Positions 25,734 through 34,646 are shown, counted from the stretch's first letter. The stretch: 64,000 nt of DNA from Paenibacillus sp. XY044 (GCF_002257645.1 NZ_NQMO01000003.1:558001-622000), one strand, 5' to 3'. Notes: generated by a model from the letters alone, not told the origin. Made by a program: numbers and translations.

Positions 25734-26117
25734 ATGATATCCTTTGTCCTGACCCTGAAACGGCTGCTGACCGGCCTGTTTCATGCGTTTAAACTGAAAG
25801 AATTCCAGGTTCTCTTTATTTTGATTGTCCTGCTGCTCGTTTCGGGTACGATTTTTTACGTGACAGAAGAAGGACTAGGCGTAATAGATGCTCTTTATTT
25901 TTGTATCTCGACGCTGAGTACGGTAGGACATCCGGATTTCAAGCCCAGGACGGGACTCGGTAAAATTTTTACGATGATGTATATCGTTGCAGGCACGGGC
26001 ATCTTTATGGGACTGCTCAGTTATGTCGCTTACGGCGTTGTTCAGAGCAATCAAAAGAGCGGCGACACCGATACCGGTCGTGACCGTTACAGAAGCAGGT
26101 CCAAGAAGCAAAAATAA
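25734..26117 (+). CDS. Small two-helix potassium-channel-like protein
   Basis: A 127-residue membrane protein with two transmembrane helices (VLFILIVLLLVSGTIFYV and IFTMMYIVAGTGIFMGLLSYV) around a pore loop. The selectivity filter position reads TVGHPDF (T63-D68) instead of TVGYGD, so ion selectivity may differ from standard K+ channels. A hydrophilic, arginine-rich tail has no RCK domain. GAGGCGGGT precedes the ATG. A hairpin with a T run lies about 100 bases upstream in the leader. It may need a partner subunit. Confidence 0.78.
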   Translation: MISFVLTLKRLLTGLFHAFKLKEFQVLFILIVLLLVSGTIFYVTEEGLGVIDALYFCISTLSTVGHPDFKPRTGLGKIFTMMYIVAGTGIFMGLLSYVAYGVVQSNQKSGDTDTGRDRYRSRSKKQK

Positions 26118-26266
26118 CTGCAAAAGCAGGCGAAAAGGTCCGCGGGATTCCGCGGTTTTTTTGTACGATTAACGTCACGATTGAACAAATCCGGGCATGA
26201 AGCACTATGTTATAATTTACAAGAAGGTTGAACATGCAGTCATCTTGGAAGCAGGAGTGAAGCGTC

Positions 26267-27661
26267 TTGAAAACAGTCGTCATTATCGGCGGGGGAATAA
26301 CGGGGTTGTCCACCGCATATTACTTGCGCCGAACTTTGAATCAATACAGCGGCCAGACGGAGCCGGCGAACATCATCCTCGTAGAAGCGGAACAGACGCT
26401 GGGCGGAAAAATGCGGACCGTATACGACGGCGGTTTTTCGATGGAATCAGGCGCCGATTCGATCGTGACCCGAAAAACGAATGTGGCCCCGCTGGTTCAG
26501 GAATTAAATCTGGAGGATCAGGTCGTATATAATGCAACTGGAATTTCGTATATTTATACGGACGGAAGGCTGAAGCAGATTCCGAAGGATGCTGTCTTTG
26601 GAATTCCAACCAGCGTCGAATCGCTTGCCACGACCGAGCTGGTATCCGCGGAGGGCAAAGTGCGAGCCTTGAAGGATCTGTACACTCCCAATGAGCATTT
26701 CACGAAAAATGATTCGGTCGGTGCGTTTCTGGAGGCTTTTCTCGGAAAGGAATTCGTGGAGAAGCAGATCGCGCCGGTTTTGTCTGGCGTTTATTCCGGC
26801 AAGCTGAGCGACTTGACAATCGCATCAACGCTGCCTTATCTGATCGATTATAAAAACGAATACGGCAGCCTGATCAAAGGACTGTCTGAAAATCGCGCAA
26901 AATTTCAAAGCGGCGGTGAAAAGAAATTCATGTCCTTCCAAAACGGCGTTTCGGCCTTGATTGACGCCTTGGAGCAGCATCTGACCGGAACGGATATCGT
27001 GAAGGGCGTTCGGGCCGAATCCGTGGCGAAGGACGGAAGCGGCTACCGCGTGACGCTTGCTGACGGACGTGTGATTGACGCTGACTTTGTCGTGCTCGGT
27101 ACGATGCACAACGCGGCGCAGCGGCTGCTTGCGGATCCGGTATTGGACCAGGAGTTTGACCAGCTGAAGAACAGCTCCATGATCAGCGTATACGTTGGTT
27201 TCGATCTGCCGGATGCCGAGCTGCCTGCTGATGGCACGGGCTTTATTACGGCCGACGGCAGCGACATCACATGCAATGCCTGCACATGGACAAGCCGGAA
27301 ATGGGAGCATACGTCCCGTGAACGTAAGCTGCTCGTCAGACTCTTCTATAAAAGCAGCAATCCGCGTTACGATGAGCTGGTTCAGTTGAGCGAGGGGGAG
27401 CTGCTGCACGTTGCGCTGGAAGATATCCGCAAAAGCCTGGGGATTACCGGAGAACCGGTCACACACGAGGTCACGAAGTGGCATAATGTCATGCCGAATT
27501 ACCATATCAAGCATCACAGCATCGTCAAAGAGCTGGAGCAGAAAATGACCGAGCGGTTCCCGGATATCTATCTGGCCGGCTGCTCCTATTACGGCGTCGG
27601 AATTCCGGATTGTATCGCTAACGGCGAGCAGACGGCGTATAAAATCGCTTCAAAGCTGTAA
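26267..27661 (+). CDS. hemY: Protoporphyrinogen/coproporphyrinogen III oxidase
   Basis: FAD-dependent oxidase of haem synthesis, 464 residues, normal for the Gram-positive HemY (CgoX) group that oxidises coproporphyrinogen III in the coproporphyrin-dependent route. The dinucleotide motif is VVIIGGGITGLSTAYYL, followed by EAEQTLGGKMRTV and ESGADSIVTRK. The C-terminal motif LAGCSYYGVGIPDCIANG closes the FAD site. It starts with TTG at 26267 behind AGGAG. Unlike in B. subtilis, hemE and hemH are not adjacent. A terminator follows. Confidence 0.9.
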   Translation: MKTVVIIGGGITGLSTAYYLRRTLNQYSGQTEPANIILVEAEQTLGGKMRTVYDGGFSMESGADSIVTRKTNVAPLVQELNLEDQVVYNATGISYIYTDGRLKQIPKDAVFGIPTSVESLATTELVSAEGKVRALKDLYTPNEHFTKNDSVGAFLEAFLGKEFVEKQIAPVLSGVYSGKLSDLTIASTLPYLIDYKNEYGSLIKGLSENRAKFQSGGEKKFMSFQNGVSALIDALEQHLTGTDIVKGVRAESVAKDGSGYRVTLADGRVIDADFVVLGTMHNAAQRLLADPVLDQEFDQLKNSSMISVYVGFDLPDAELPADGTGFITADGSDITCNACTWTSRKWEHTSRERKLLVRLFYKSSNPRYDELVQLSEGELLHVALEDIRKSLGITGEPVTHEVTKWHNVMPNYHIKHHSIVKELEQKMTERFPDIYLAGCSYYGVGIPDCIANGEQTAYKIASKL

Positions 27662-27700
27662 GATCGAGATGTTCAAAAGCGAATACTGCGATATACGCGA

Positions 27701-27727
27701 ACAGCCGCCCGAAGGGGCGGCTGTTTT
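27701..27727 (+). terminator. Terminator of hemY
   Basis: Ten-base perfect stem ACAGCCGCCC/GGGCGGCTGT with a GAAG loop and four T. Confidence 0.88.
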
Positions 27728-27890
27728 GGTGCAGACAAGGATTACGGTTCTCAACAAGGTGACCTGAATCAGCTTAAGCGCTGCCGTTCAATTTGGTAAC
27801 CTAGCGATCAATACGATCGCTTGAGCATTTTCCCGTCTAACCCGATAATATATATAGCAAGATTATGGCAGAAGCGGGGGAGAAGCTTGC

Positions 27891-28433
27891 ATGTTGGAAG
27901 CCATTGACGAAGCAGTGAGTATCAATTCGCTGATTTGGTTGTTTCTCGCGGCATTTATGATTCACGACTTTGAAGAGATCATTACGGTGGAAGGGTGGAT
28001 GAGGCGAAATTACGATCAGGTCAGCCGGATCGTCCCGAACGGAGCGGGTAGATTCCTTAAAGATTTCTCCGACATCACCGGTTCCCAATTTGCCGTAGCC
28101 GTATTTTTCGAGTTTATCTTGTTTATTCCCTTTACATATATAGCCGCCGAACGTAATGCAATGCTGCTATTCACTGGGTTTAATGCGATTATGCTCATCC
28201 ATGTATTCACGCATGTGGGGCAAAGCCTGTATCTTCGAAGATACACTCCAGGAGTGGTGACCGCGGTTTTGGTTACGCTGCCTTATTCCGCGTATTTATT
28301 TTACCGCCTTCTGGATGCAGGCTTGGTGCATGGCTCAGACCTTGCATGGAGCATTCCTGTCGGTGCAGCTACCGTGCTGCCAGCCGTATGGATCGGTCAT
28401 CAGTGTGCGCGCCGGATCGCGCCGAACAGGTAA
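27891..28433 (+). CDS. HXXEE-domain membrane protein
   Basis: A 180-residue membrane protein with about five hydrophobic segments. The family motif H-x-x-E-E appears as MIHDFEEIITVE near residue 26, and the later conserved histidines occur in LIHVFTHVGQS. HXXEE proteins are widespread in bacilli and have no established function; the His/Glu pattern suggests metal or proton chemistry within the membrane. A GGGGGAGAAG site precedes the ATG. It stands alone between two terminators. Confidence 0.85.
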   Translation: MLEAIDEAVSINSLIWLFLAAFMIHDFEEIITVEGWMRRNYDQVSRIVPNGAGRFLKDFSDITGSQFAVAVFFEFILFIPFTYIAAERNAMLLFTGFNAIMLIHVFTHVGQSLYLRRYTPGVVTAVLVTLPYSAYLFYRLLDAGLVHGSDLAWSIPVGAATVLPAVWIGHQCARRIAPNR

Positions 28434-28493
28434 GGGAGATGGAGAGCGCTCAGATAACGGATGCCATGTCGCCGTGGACGGAACTCTCAAGCA

Positions 28494-28543
28494 AAAAAAG
28501 AAGAGCTCTCATTCCAGCTCAAACTGGAAGGAAGCTCTTTTTT
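28494..28543. terminator. Bidirectional terminator
   Basis: AGAGCT and TTCCAG on the left pair with CTGGAA and AGCTCT on the right, with seven A before and six T after. It separates the HXXEE gene from the converging Lrp-type gene. Confidence 0.85.
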
Positions 28544-28547
28544 GTTG

Positions 28548-28976
28548 CTATTTTAGCTGCCCGATGGACAAATTGACCTTATAATTGCCGAACTGGACCA
28601 TCTCGCCAAGAAGCTCGTTGAGGTCCATGGGGGTTGGCACCTGCACCCGAAGGAGATAGCAGCCTTCACCGCTGATCCGGTGGGCTTCCACGATGGGTTG
28701 GGTACGCTGAATGTAATGTTGAAACGAAGTATGCGTTTCCGCGGATTTCATAAAGACCGTAATAAAGGCACTTACCTGGAGTCCGAGCTTGCCCGGATTG
28801 CACCGCAGCGTATACCCCTCGATAACCTCCAGATCCTGGAGCTTTCGGATGCGTGCACCCACCGCCTGACCGGTGAGATGCACCTTTTCCCCGATCTCCT
28901 TGTTGGACTGGAGAGAGTTTTCCACCAGCAGCTGCAGTATTTTAAGGTCGATCTCGTCGATTTCTTGTTTGCTCAT
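28548..28976 (-). CDS. Lrp/AsnC-family regulator
   Basis: About 142 residues. The N-terminal helix-turn-helix (DLKILQLLVENSLQSNKEIG and AVGARIRKLQDLEVIEGY) is joined to the RAM ligand-binding domain ending in the MVQFGNYKVNLSI strand. Such regulators respond to amino acids. The start is uncertain: ATG at 28976 with a close AAGGA is used, but ATG at 28988 or GTG at 28997 are possible. It is divergent from the metallo-hydrolase gene at 29113, which may be its target. Confidence 0.85.
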   Translation of the reverse strand: MSKQEIDEIDLKILQLLVENSLQSNKEIGEKVHLTGQAVGARIRKLQDLEVIEGYTLRCNPGKLGLQVSAFITVFMKSAETHTSFQHYIQRTQPIVEAHRISGEGCYLLRVQVPTPMDLNELLGEMVQFGNYKVNLSIGQLK

Positions 28977-29112
28977 CTTGTCCTTCATTCCTTTCACCGT
29001 GAAAATATAGCCTCCAATATCGTTTCGCCAGGCTATGTAAAGAACACACTTTCCTGTTCTATACTGATACTGTGAACAACAGAATCATAAACCAAACCGG
29101 GAGTGAATGGAA

Positions 29113-29865
29113 ATGAAAATTCAATTGATCCGCAATGCTACATTGTATATTGAATATGCTGGAGCAACCCTGCTCGTCGATCCGATGTTCAGCGAGAAGG
29201 GGGCCAATCCGCCGGTTTTCAATACCGCCAACGAGCTGCGCAATCCGCTGGTCCCTTTGCCGGTTAAGGTGGAAGAGCTCTTGCGGCCGGACGCGCTGCT
29301 GGTCACCCACCGTCATCCGGATCATTGGGATGAGCCCGCTCAGAAGCAAATCAGCAAGGAGACGGCGGTATTCTGCCAGCCGGAGGACGAAGGCGAGATC
29401 CGGGGAGCCGGGTTTGCCAGCACGACGCCGGTCGATCGCAGCGTTACGTTCCGGGGAATCACCTTGACCCGGACCGGAGGGCAGCACGGAACAGGAGAAA
29501 TCGGTAAACAGATGGGGCCCGTGTGCGGCTATGTCCTTCAAGCCGAAGGCGAGCCGACGGTCTACATTGCGGGCGATACGATATGGTGTCAGGATGTTGA
29601 AGAGGCGCTCGATGCCTACCAGCCGGAACTGACGATCGTCAACGCCGGTGGTGCCCGTTTCGTGACGGGCGATCCGATCATTATGGATGAGAAGGACGTG
29701 CTCGCGGTCTTGCGCCATCAACCGGATACCCGTGTAGCCGCAGTTCATATGGAAGCGATCAATCACTGTTTTGTAACAAGGGATGATCTCCGAAATGCGG
29801 TGGAGAAGGCGGAATACAGCAGCCGCGTTGTGATTCCGAAAGACGGGGAAGTTTTTACGGAATAA
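29113..29865 (+). CDS. MBL-fold metallo-hydrolase
   Basis: A 250-residue metallo-beta-lactamase-fold hydrolase. The metal motif is THRHPDHWD (HxHxDH) near residue 64; further ligands are the histidine in GGQHGTGEIG, the aspartate of IAGDTIW, and the late HMEAINHC. It is of the UlaG/L-ascorbate-6-phosphate-lactonase-like group rather than a true lactamase. ATG at 29113 is nine bases from GGGAG; the ATG two codons earlier is possible. Divergent from the Lrp-type regulator. Substrate unknown. Confidence 0.82.
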   Translation: MKIQLIRNATLYIEYAGATLLVDPMFSEKGANPPVFNTANELRNPLVPLPVKVEELLRPDALLVTHRHPDHWDEPAQKQISKETAVFCQPEDEGEIRGAGFASTTPVDRSVTFRGITLTRTGGQHGTGEIGKQMGPVCGYVLQAEGEPTVYIAGDTIWCQDVEEALDAYQPELTIVNAGGARFVTGDPIIMDEKDVLAVLRHQPDTRVAAVHMEAINHCFVTRDDLRNAVEKAEYSSRVVIPKDGEVFTE

Positions 29866-29959
29866 AAAAATATATTTTTTATGGGATTTCGAAGAGGAAG
29901 CCGGGGGCGGACAGCGAAGGATAAAGCATACCGTTTGAAAGCGAGGGATCACTGCCGCA

Positions 29960-31633
29960 ATGAATCAGAATCAAGCATTTCAGACCAGGCTTCTCAGCTC
30001 GTTATCCAAAGTATTCCCGGATGGACAAGGAACCGAAAATTCAGTGACCGGGGGCTCGATGCTCAGCAACGAAACGTATGCTTTTCAAGCCGCTTACCGG
30101 ACGGACAGCCCGGTGAACCAACTTCGGGTCTTCGTGGATGCTCCGGCCGCACTGACGGCTACGGTTCGACGGGTTGGCCTGGTGCCATCCGGTCTTCCCG
30201 TATACCCGGATCACGATGAACATGTCCTCCGTGCGGAGCCCGGCTTGTTTCCGGATCCGCTGTATCCGCTGGACGAAGAGCAAGAAATTCCGGCTGTGCC
30301 GGGAGAGTGGCAGAGCGTGTGGATCACGCTTCAGCCGGATGGTCAGACGCCGCCGGGAAGCAATCCGATTACCGTTCGCTTTGAATCCGGGGATGGGGAA
30401 CTTGTCGGAGAGGAGACTTTCCAGCTGGAGACGATTCCGGAGGAGCTGCCTCCCCAAAAGCTGATACATACCGAATGGTTCCATACGGACTGCCTGGCGA
30501 CATATTACAAGCTGGACGTATTCAGTGAAGACCATTGGCAGGTGATTGGTCAATATATTGATACCGCCGTGAAGCATGGCATGAACATGATTCTGACGCC
30601 GGTCTTTACGCCGCCGCTGGACACCGAGGTAGGCGGGGAACGGCCGACGGTTCAGCTTGTGGATGTGACGGTCACGGGAGAAAATCAATACGCGTTCGGA
30701 TTTGACCGGCTCGCAAGATGGGTTGAGCTGTGCGATGAGAAGGGGATCCGGTATTTTGAATTTTCCCATTTGTTCACGCAGTGGGGGGCGAAGCATGCGC
30801 CCAAAATTATCGCATCCGTAGACGGTACTCCCCAGAAAATTTTCGGTTGGGAAACCGATGCCACCGGTGAGACGTATCGTCTGTTCCTGGAGCAATTTGT
30901 TCCGTCACTCACCGAATGGATTCATGCCAATAACCTGTCGGAACGAAGCTTTTTCCATATTTCCGACGAGCCTGGGGCGGAACATCTGGAGTCGTATGGG
31001 TATGCGAGCATGCTGCTTGGCGATCTGCTGCAGGGCTTTCCGATCATCGACGCCCTCTCGGACTATGATTTCTTCGAGAATGGTCTGGTGAAGACGCCTA
31101 TTCCTGCCAGCAACCATATCGAACCGTTTCTGGCGCATGACGTCAAACCGCTATGGACGTACTATTGCTGTTCCCAGTATAAAGAAGTGGCTAACCGCTT
31201 CATGTGTTTCCCTTCGGCCCGCAGCCGGATTCTCGGCTACCAGCTGTACAAGTTCGACGCCGCCGGATTTTTGCATTGGGGTTATAACTTCTATTATTCG
31301 CAGTACTCCAAAGGCGAGATCGACCCGTACGAGACGACCGATGCCGGCAAAGCATTTCCGTCTGGCGATCCGTTTATCGTGTATCCGGGGCCGGGCGGCG
31401 TGCCGGTTGAATCGATCCGGCTTGAGGTGATGAATGAGGCGCTGCAGGATTTGCGTGCGCTCCAGCTGCTCGAATCGAAAATCGGCAGGGAAAACGTGCT
31501 GAAGGCATTGGAGGAAGACTTGGCCGAGCCGATCACGTTCAGCCGCTACCCTCGGGAAGAGGAGTGGCTGATCGCCAAGCGCGAATGGGTGAACCGGAAG
31601 ATTAAAGAGGCTTTGGCTTCGGCAAGCGTCTGA
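29960..31633 (+). CDS. DUF4091 glycoside-hydrolase-like protein
   Basis: A 557-residue protein without signal peptide. The first roughly 170 residues form a beta-sandwich; the following TIM-barrel-like part (MNMILTPVFTPPLD, FFHISDEPG near residue 337, LWTYYCCSQYK, FLHWGYNFYYS) matches the DUF4091 family, related to glycoside hydrolases. The acidic pair in ISDEPGAEH is the best active-site candidate. Ribosome site is modest. It lies alone before a bidirectional terminator. The substrate is unknown and a cytosolic location suggests imported oligosaccharides. Confidence 0.8.
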   Translation: MNQNQAFQTRLLSSLSKVFPDGQGTENSVTGGSMLSNETYAFQAAYRTDSPVNQLRVFVDAPAALTATVRRVGLVPSGLPVYPDHDEHVLRAEPGLFPDPLYPLDEEQEIPAVPGEWQSVWITLQPDGQTPPGSNPITVRFESGDGELVGEETFQLETIPEELPPQKLIHTEWFHTDCLATYYKLDVFSEDHWQVIGQYIDTAVKHGMNMILTPVFTPPLDTEVGGERPTVQLVDVTVTGENQYAFGFDRLARWVELCDEKGIRYFEFSHLFTQWGAKHAPKIIASVDGTPQKIFGWETDATGETYRLFLEQFVPSLTEWIHANNLSERSFFHISDEPGAEHLESYGYASMLLGDLLQGFPIIDALSDYDFFENGLVKTPIPASNHIEPFLAHDVKPLWTYYCCSQYKEVANRFMCFPSARSRILGYQLYKFDAAGFLHWGYNFYYSQYSKGEIDPYETTDAGKAFPSGDPFIVYPGPGGVPVESIRLEVMNEALQDLRALQLLESKIGRENVLKALEEDLAEPITFSRYPREEEWLIAKREWVNRKIKEALASASV

Positions 31634-31681
31634 GTTTGCTTTTGTCCCATTGAATATCGTTTCATAAATGACTAGACAAGT

Positions 31682-31731
31682 AAAAAGCATTCGACAGCCT
31701 GGTGGTGAACCGGCTGCCGAATGCTTTTTTT
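31682..31731. terminator. Bidirectional terminator
   Basis: AAAAAGCATTCG with CAGCC pairs with GGCTG and CGAATGCTTTTTTT across the loop. It separates the DUF4091 gene from the converging etfA. Confidence 0.88.
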
Positions 31732-31847
31732 AGATATAAGAAAGGATACGCTTCGGAGACTCGCCTTGCTATGATTGCAATAAAAACTTCCGCCAAATGC
31801 GGTCTTGTTTCCTTGAATGTACATCGGGCCTCATGATCGATGTGCCA

Positions 31848-32822
31848 TTAAGCCAGCACCTTGCGGAACTCGCGGGTTAGGAGGGGTACGACCTCGAACA
31901 GGTCCCCGACGATACCGTAATCCGCGATTTTGAAAATCGGAGCTTCGGGATCCTTATTGATCGCGATGATGACGCGCGACTGGCTCATTCCTGCCAAATG
32001 CTGGATCGCGCCGCTGATGCCGCAGGCGATATAAATCTCAGGCGTTACGACTTTTCCGGTCTGGCCGATCTGCATGGAGTAGTCGCAGTATCCCGCATCG
32101 CAAGCCGCCCGGGAAGCGCCCACCGCACCGTGCAGCACGTCCGCCAGCTCTTCGAGCGGTTTGAACCCCTCGGCGCTCTTGACGCCGCGGCCTCCCGAAA
32201 CGATAATTTTCGCTTCGGTCAGGTCGACCTTGCCTGACGTCTTGCGCACGATGTCTTTCACGAGCGAGCGGAGGGAGCCGGAAGGTGCGTAATCGATCTC
32301 GACGATCTCACCAGAAGAAGTTACGCTCGGAGCGGGAGCAATATTGTTCGGGCGGATCGTCACAACTTGCGGCCCCCCGGTGAACGACTTTTGTTCGAAT
32401 GCTTTGCCTGCGTAAATCGGACGGGTATAGACCGCTTCACCGCCGTTTTGCTCGATCGCCGTCACGTCTGAAATTTGTCCCGCTCCCAAATGGGCCGCGA
32501 TTTTCGGCGCGAGATCCCGGCCCAGTGCCGTATGGCCAAGCACGACCACGTCCGGTGTTACCTGTTCGAACACGCTTTTCACGACATCAAAATAGGCTTC
32601 GGCGTTGTAGATCTCCAGATCGGGATGGTCCACAGCGTAAACCATGCCTTCCACATAACCTGCCAGCCCTGCGGCAAGGGTCGTGATTTGCGATCCGATC
32701 AGCACCGCGGCGACGGTGTCTTCTTCGGTTTTGGCCAGGGAAGCCGCCTGAAGCGCTTCCAAGGAAACCTGACGCAGGCTGCCTCCGCGGACCTCGGCAA
32801 CGACCACAAACGTTTTACTCAT
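31848..32822 (-). CDS. etfA: Electron transfer flavoprotein alpha subunit
   Basis: FAD-binding subunit of EtfAB, 324 residues, which takes electrons from acyl-CoA dehydrogenase. The N-terminal domain starts [12 protein letters not shown]; the C-terminal FAD domain has [52 protein letters not shown] in segments, and [11 protein letters not shown]. The ATG at 32822 follows AAAGGAGG; the upstream in-frame extension reaches into the repeat region and is discarded. It is last in the fadR-etfB-etfA unit, but a 311-base repeat-filled gap separates it from etfB. Confidence 0.95.
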   Translation of the reverse strand: MSKTFVVVAEVRGGSLRQVSLEALQAASLAKTEEDTVAAVLIGSQITTLAAGLAGYVEGMVYAVDHPDLEIYNAEAYFDVVKSVFEQVTPDVVVLGHTALGRDLAPKIAAHLGAGQISDVTAIEQNGGEAVYTRPIYAGKAFEQKSFTGGPQVVTIRPNNIAPAPSVTSSGEIVEIDYAPSGSLRSLVKDIVRKTSGKVDLTEAKIIVSGGRGVKSAEGFKPLEELADVLHGAVGASRAACDAGYCDYSMQIGQTGKVVTPEIYIACGISGAIQHLAGMSQSRVIIAINKDPEAPIFKIADYGIVGDLFEVVPLLTREFRKVLA

Positions 32823-32840
32823 ACGGAATTCCTCCTTTGA

Positions 32841-33110
32841 TATAGATTGAACTAAAGTTTGCATTGAACTTCCTGCTATAACTGCCCGATACGGCCAATA
32901 ACATTCATTTCTTTAGTTCATTCTATCTATATAGATTGAACTAAAGTTTTGCATTGAACTTCCTTGCTATAAAGGCCCGATACGGCCAATACCATTCATT
33001 TCTTTAGTTCATTCTATCTATATAGATTGAACTAAAGTTTTGTATTGAACTTCTTGCTATAACGGCCCGATACGGCCATTAACATTCATTTCTTTAGTTC
33101 ATTCTATCTA
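32841..33110. repeat. Three tandem ~90-bp palindromic repeats between etfB and etfA
   Basis: Units at 32841-32929, 32930-33020 and 33021-33110 (89, 91 and 90 bp) are nearly identical. Each begins TATAGATTGAACTAAAG and ends CTTTAGTTCATTCTATCTA, so its ends pair, and each holds an inner inverted element around GGCCCGATACGGCC. Unit junctions at 32911-32946 and 33002-33037 are 36-bp near-perfect palindromes (15 of 16 arm positions). Differences between copies are point changes and one-base indels. In the etfB-etfA mRNA each unit would fold into a long hairpin. No open frame or transposase is present. Confidence 0.9.
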
Positions 33111-33133
33111 GACGAGAAAAAGCGAGGGTACAA

Positions 33134-33901
33134 TCAAATCAGCTTGGCTTCGGTACGCAGCAGCTGAACAAGATCCGCAGCCTGCTGGGCCAGGTCTCCC
33201 TTCAGCAATTGTCCGGCTTTGCGTTTCGGCGGCAGGGTGAGGGAGAGCCGATTCGTCTTGGCGGCCACATCCGCGTCGGTTAGACCGAGATCGCCGAGTC
33301 CGAGTCGCTGGAACGGCTTCTTCTTCGCCTTCATAATGCCGGGCAGCGACGGATACCGCGGCTCGTTAAGCCCCTGCTGTGCGGTGAATACCGCGGGAAG
33401 CGAAACCTCAAGCGATTCGGTATCCCCTTCGGCGTCCCGACTCACGGTCGCTTTGTCGCCGGCAATGTCGAGCTTCGTGATCGAGGAAGCATGAGGCAGG
33501 CCGAGCATGTGGGCTACCCGTACGGCTACCTGGCCCCCGCCGGAGTCCACGGAGAAGTTGCCGCCGAGAATGAGGTCTACGGACTGCTGGCCGAAATAAG
33601 CCGCTAGCGCCTTGGCGATGCTGAATTCGTCGCCGGGAATACTGTCGCCGTCAATGAGCACGGCCTCATCGGCACCCATGGCGAGTGCCGTTCTCAGCGC
33701 CTCGGCCGTGCGTTCCGGTCCCACTGAGACGACGGTTACGGTACCGCCGTGCGCATCCCGCTGCAATAACGCTTCTTCAACCGCATATTCGTCGTACGGA
33801 TTGATCACGTATTTGACCCCGTCATCGGAAATCTGTCCATTCGAAATGACGATCCTTTCCTCCGTGTCGAAGGTTTGCTTCAGCATAACGTAGATATTCA
33901 T
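33134..33901 (-). CDS. etfB: Electron transfer flavoprotein beta subunit
   Basis: AMP-binding subunit of EtfAB, 255 residues. It begins MNIYVMLKQTFDTEE, with INPYDEYAVEEAL, VVSVGPERTAEALRTALAMGADEAVLI and the family loop around DSGGGQVAVRVAHMLGLPHAS. The start at 33901 follows GAGAGGAGC; a longer frame to 33922 lacks spacing. It lies 26 bases downstream of fadR on the same strand, so the two are cotranscribed from the FadR-controlled promoter at 34568-34596. Confidence 0.95.
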   Translation of the reverse strand: MNIYVMLKQTFDTEERIVISNGQISDDGVKYVINPYDEYAVEEALLQRDAHGGTVTVVSVGPERTAEALRTALAMGADEAVLIDGDSIPGDEFSIAKALAAYFGQQSVDLILGGNFSVDSGGGQVAVRVAHMLGLPHASSITKLDIAGDKATVSRDAEGDTESLEVSLPAVFTAQQGLNEPRYPSLPGIMKAKKKPFQRLGLGDLGLTDADVAAKTNRLSLTLPPKRKAGQLLKGDLAQQAADLVQLLRTEAKLI

Positions 33902-33927
33902 GCGGACAAGCTCCTCTCTCAAACGCG

Positions 33928-34509
33928 TTATTTTAGGCCTTTTAAGAAAAACTCAACTGTCTTATCCACCTGTGCGGAAAGGGAATACTTTCGGCCGGAG
34001 ATAAGCCAGGAGGTGACCACTTCATCCATGGCCCCAAAAATCAGCAGGCGCGTCAGCTTGATGTCGAGGTCTGAGCGGAACGATTTCTCCGCCATCCCCT
34101 GTTCAATGATATGCTCAATCAGCTGAATGTAGGGCTTGACGACAAGGCCGATGGCTTTGCGCAGCTCCAAGGAACTCTGACGCAGCTCGATTTGTGTCAC
34201 ATAGGCCAGATTGATGTTGTTTTCGAGTTCGGTGAAATGAATTTCGCATACTTTGCGGAGGGCTTCATCCGCGGTATTCGTTTCCTTCACGCTGCTGTTG
34301 AACATGGAGACCAAATTTCCGAGACGGGCTTGAAACAGAGAAATAAGGATATCTTCCTTGTTTTTAAAATATAAATAAATCGTGCCGTCCGCGACACCTG
34401 CCTCCTTGGCGATCTTCGAAATCTGGGAGCCGTGATAGCCGTTCTCCGCGATTACTTTTAAGGCTGCATCCAAAATCAACTCATATTTTTCCAATTTTCT
34501 ACTTGTCAT
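33928..34509 (-). CDS. fadR: TetR-family fatty-acid regulator FadR
   Basis: A 193-residue repressor like B. subtilis FadR (YsiA). The helix-turn-helix spans residues about 10-55 (LILDAALKVIAENGYHGSQIS, then GVADGTIYLYFKNKEDIL). Family knowledge: FadR binds TGAATGA-type palindromes and is released by long-chain acyl-CoA. That operator is present at 34541-34558, on the gene's own promoter, and the downstream genes are etfB and etfA as in Bacillus. The divergent unit encodes the rest of beta-oxidation. The assignment is firm on sequence, site and context together. Confidence 0.9.
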   Translation of the reverse strand: MTSRKLEKYELILDAALKVIAENGYHGSQISKIAKEAGVADGTIYLYFKNKEDILISLFQARLGNLVSMFNSSVKETNTADEALRKVCEIHFTELENNINLAYVTQIELRQSSLELRKAIGLVVKPYIQLIEHIIEQGMAEKSFRSDLDIKLTRLLIFGAMDEVVTSWLISGRKYSLSAQVDKTVEFFLKGLK

Positions 34510-34540
34510 CAGGCCACCCCGGTGTTAGAATTCAGATAAC

Positions 34541-34560
34541 TGAATGAATCCTCATTCATT
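34541..34560. promoter_or_regulatory. FadR operator
   Basis: TGAATGAATCCTCATTCATT contains perfect 7-base arms TGAATGA/TCATTCA around ATCC, matching the Bacillus FadR box TGAATGAMTANTCATTCA at all but one or two positions. It covers the start point of the leftward fadR promoter. Confidence 0.85.
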
Positions 34561-34567
34561 TTTCTTA

Positions 34568-34596
34568 ATCTTATGGGAAACCGTGCCAATTGTCAA
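34568..34596 (-). promoter_or_regulatory. fadR-etfBA promoter
   Basis: On the minus strand, TTGACA (34596-34591) and TAAGAT (34573-34568) are 17 bp apart. The FadR box begins about eight bases downstream. Confidence 0.75.
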
Positions 34597-34618
34597 TGTT
34601 TTCAACGTAAGATTTTAT
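34589..34618 (+). promoter_or_regulatory. Putative fadF operon promoter
   Basis: TTGTCA at 34589-34594 and TTTTAT at 34613-34618, 18 bp apart, on the rightward strand. The -35 overlaps that of the divergent fadR promoter. Moderate match only. Confidence 0.45.
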
Positions 34619-34632
34619 TTTTAAACAAGCTT

Positions 34633-34646
34633 TGTAACCGCTTACG
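34633..34646 (+). promoter_or_regulatory. cre site for CcpA upstream of fadF
   Basis: TGTAACCGCTTACG matches TGWAANCGNTNWCA at all positions but the last. It lies just downstream of the predicted fadF start point, where CcpA would block elongation, giving glucose repression of beta-oxidation. Confidence 0.65.

Noticed and set aside
32841..33110. Possible short CRISPR array
   Set aside because: Units are contiguous, about 90 bp, internally palindromic and lack unique spacers; no cas genes are nearby.
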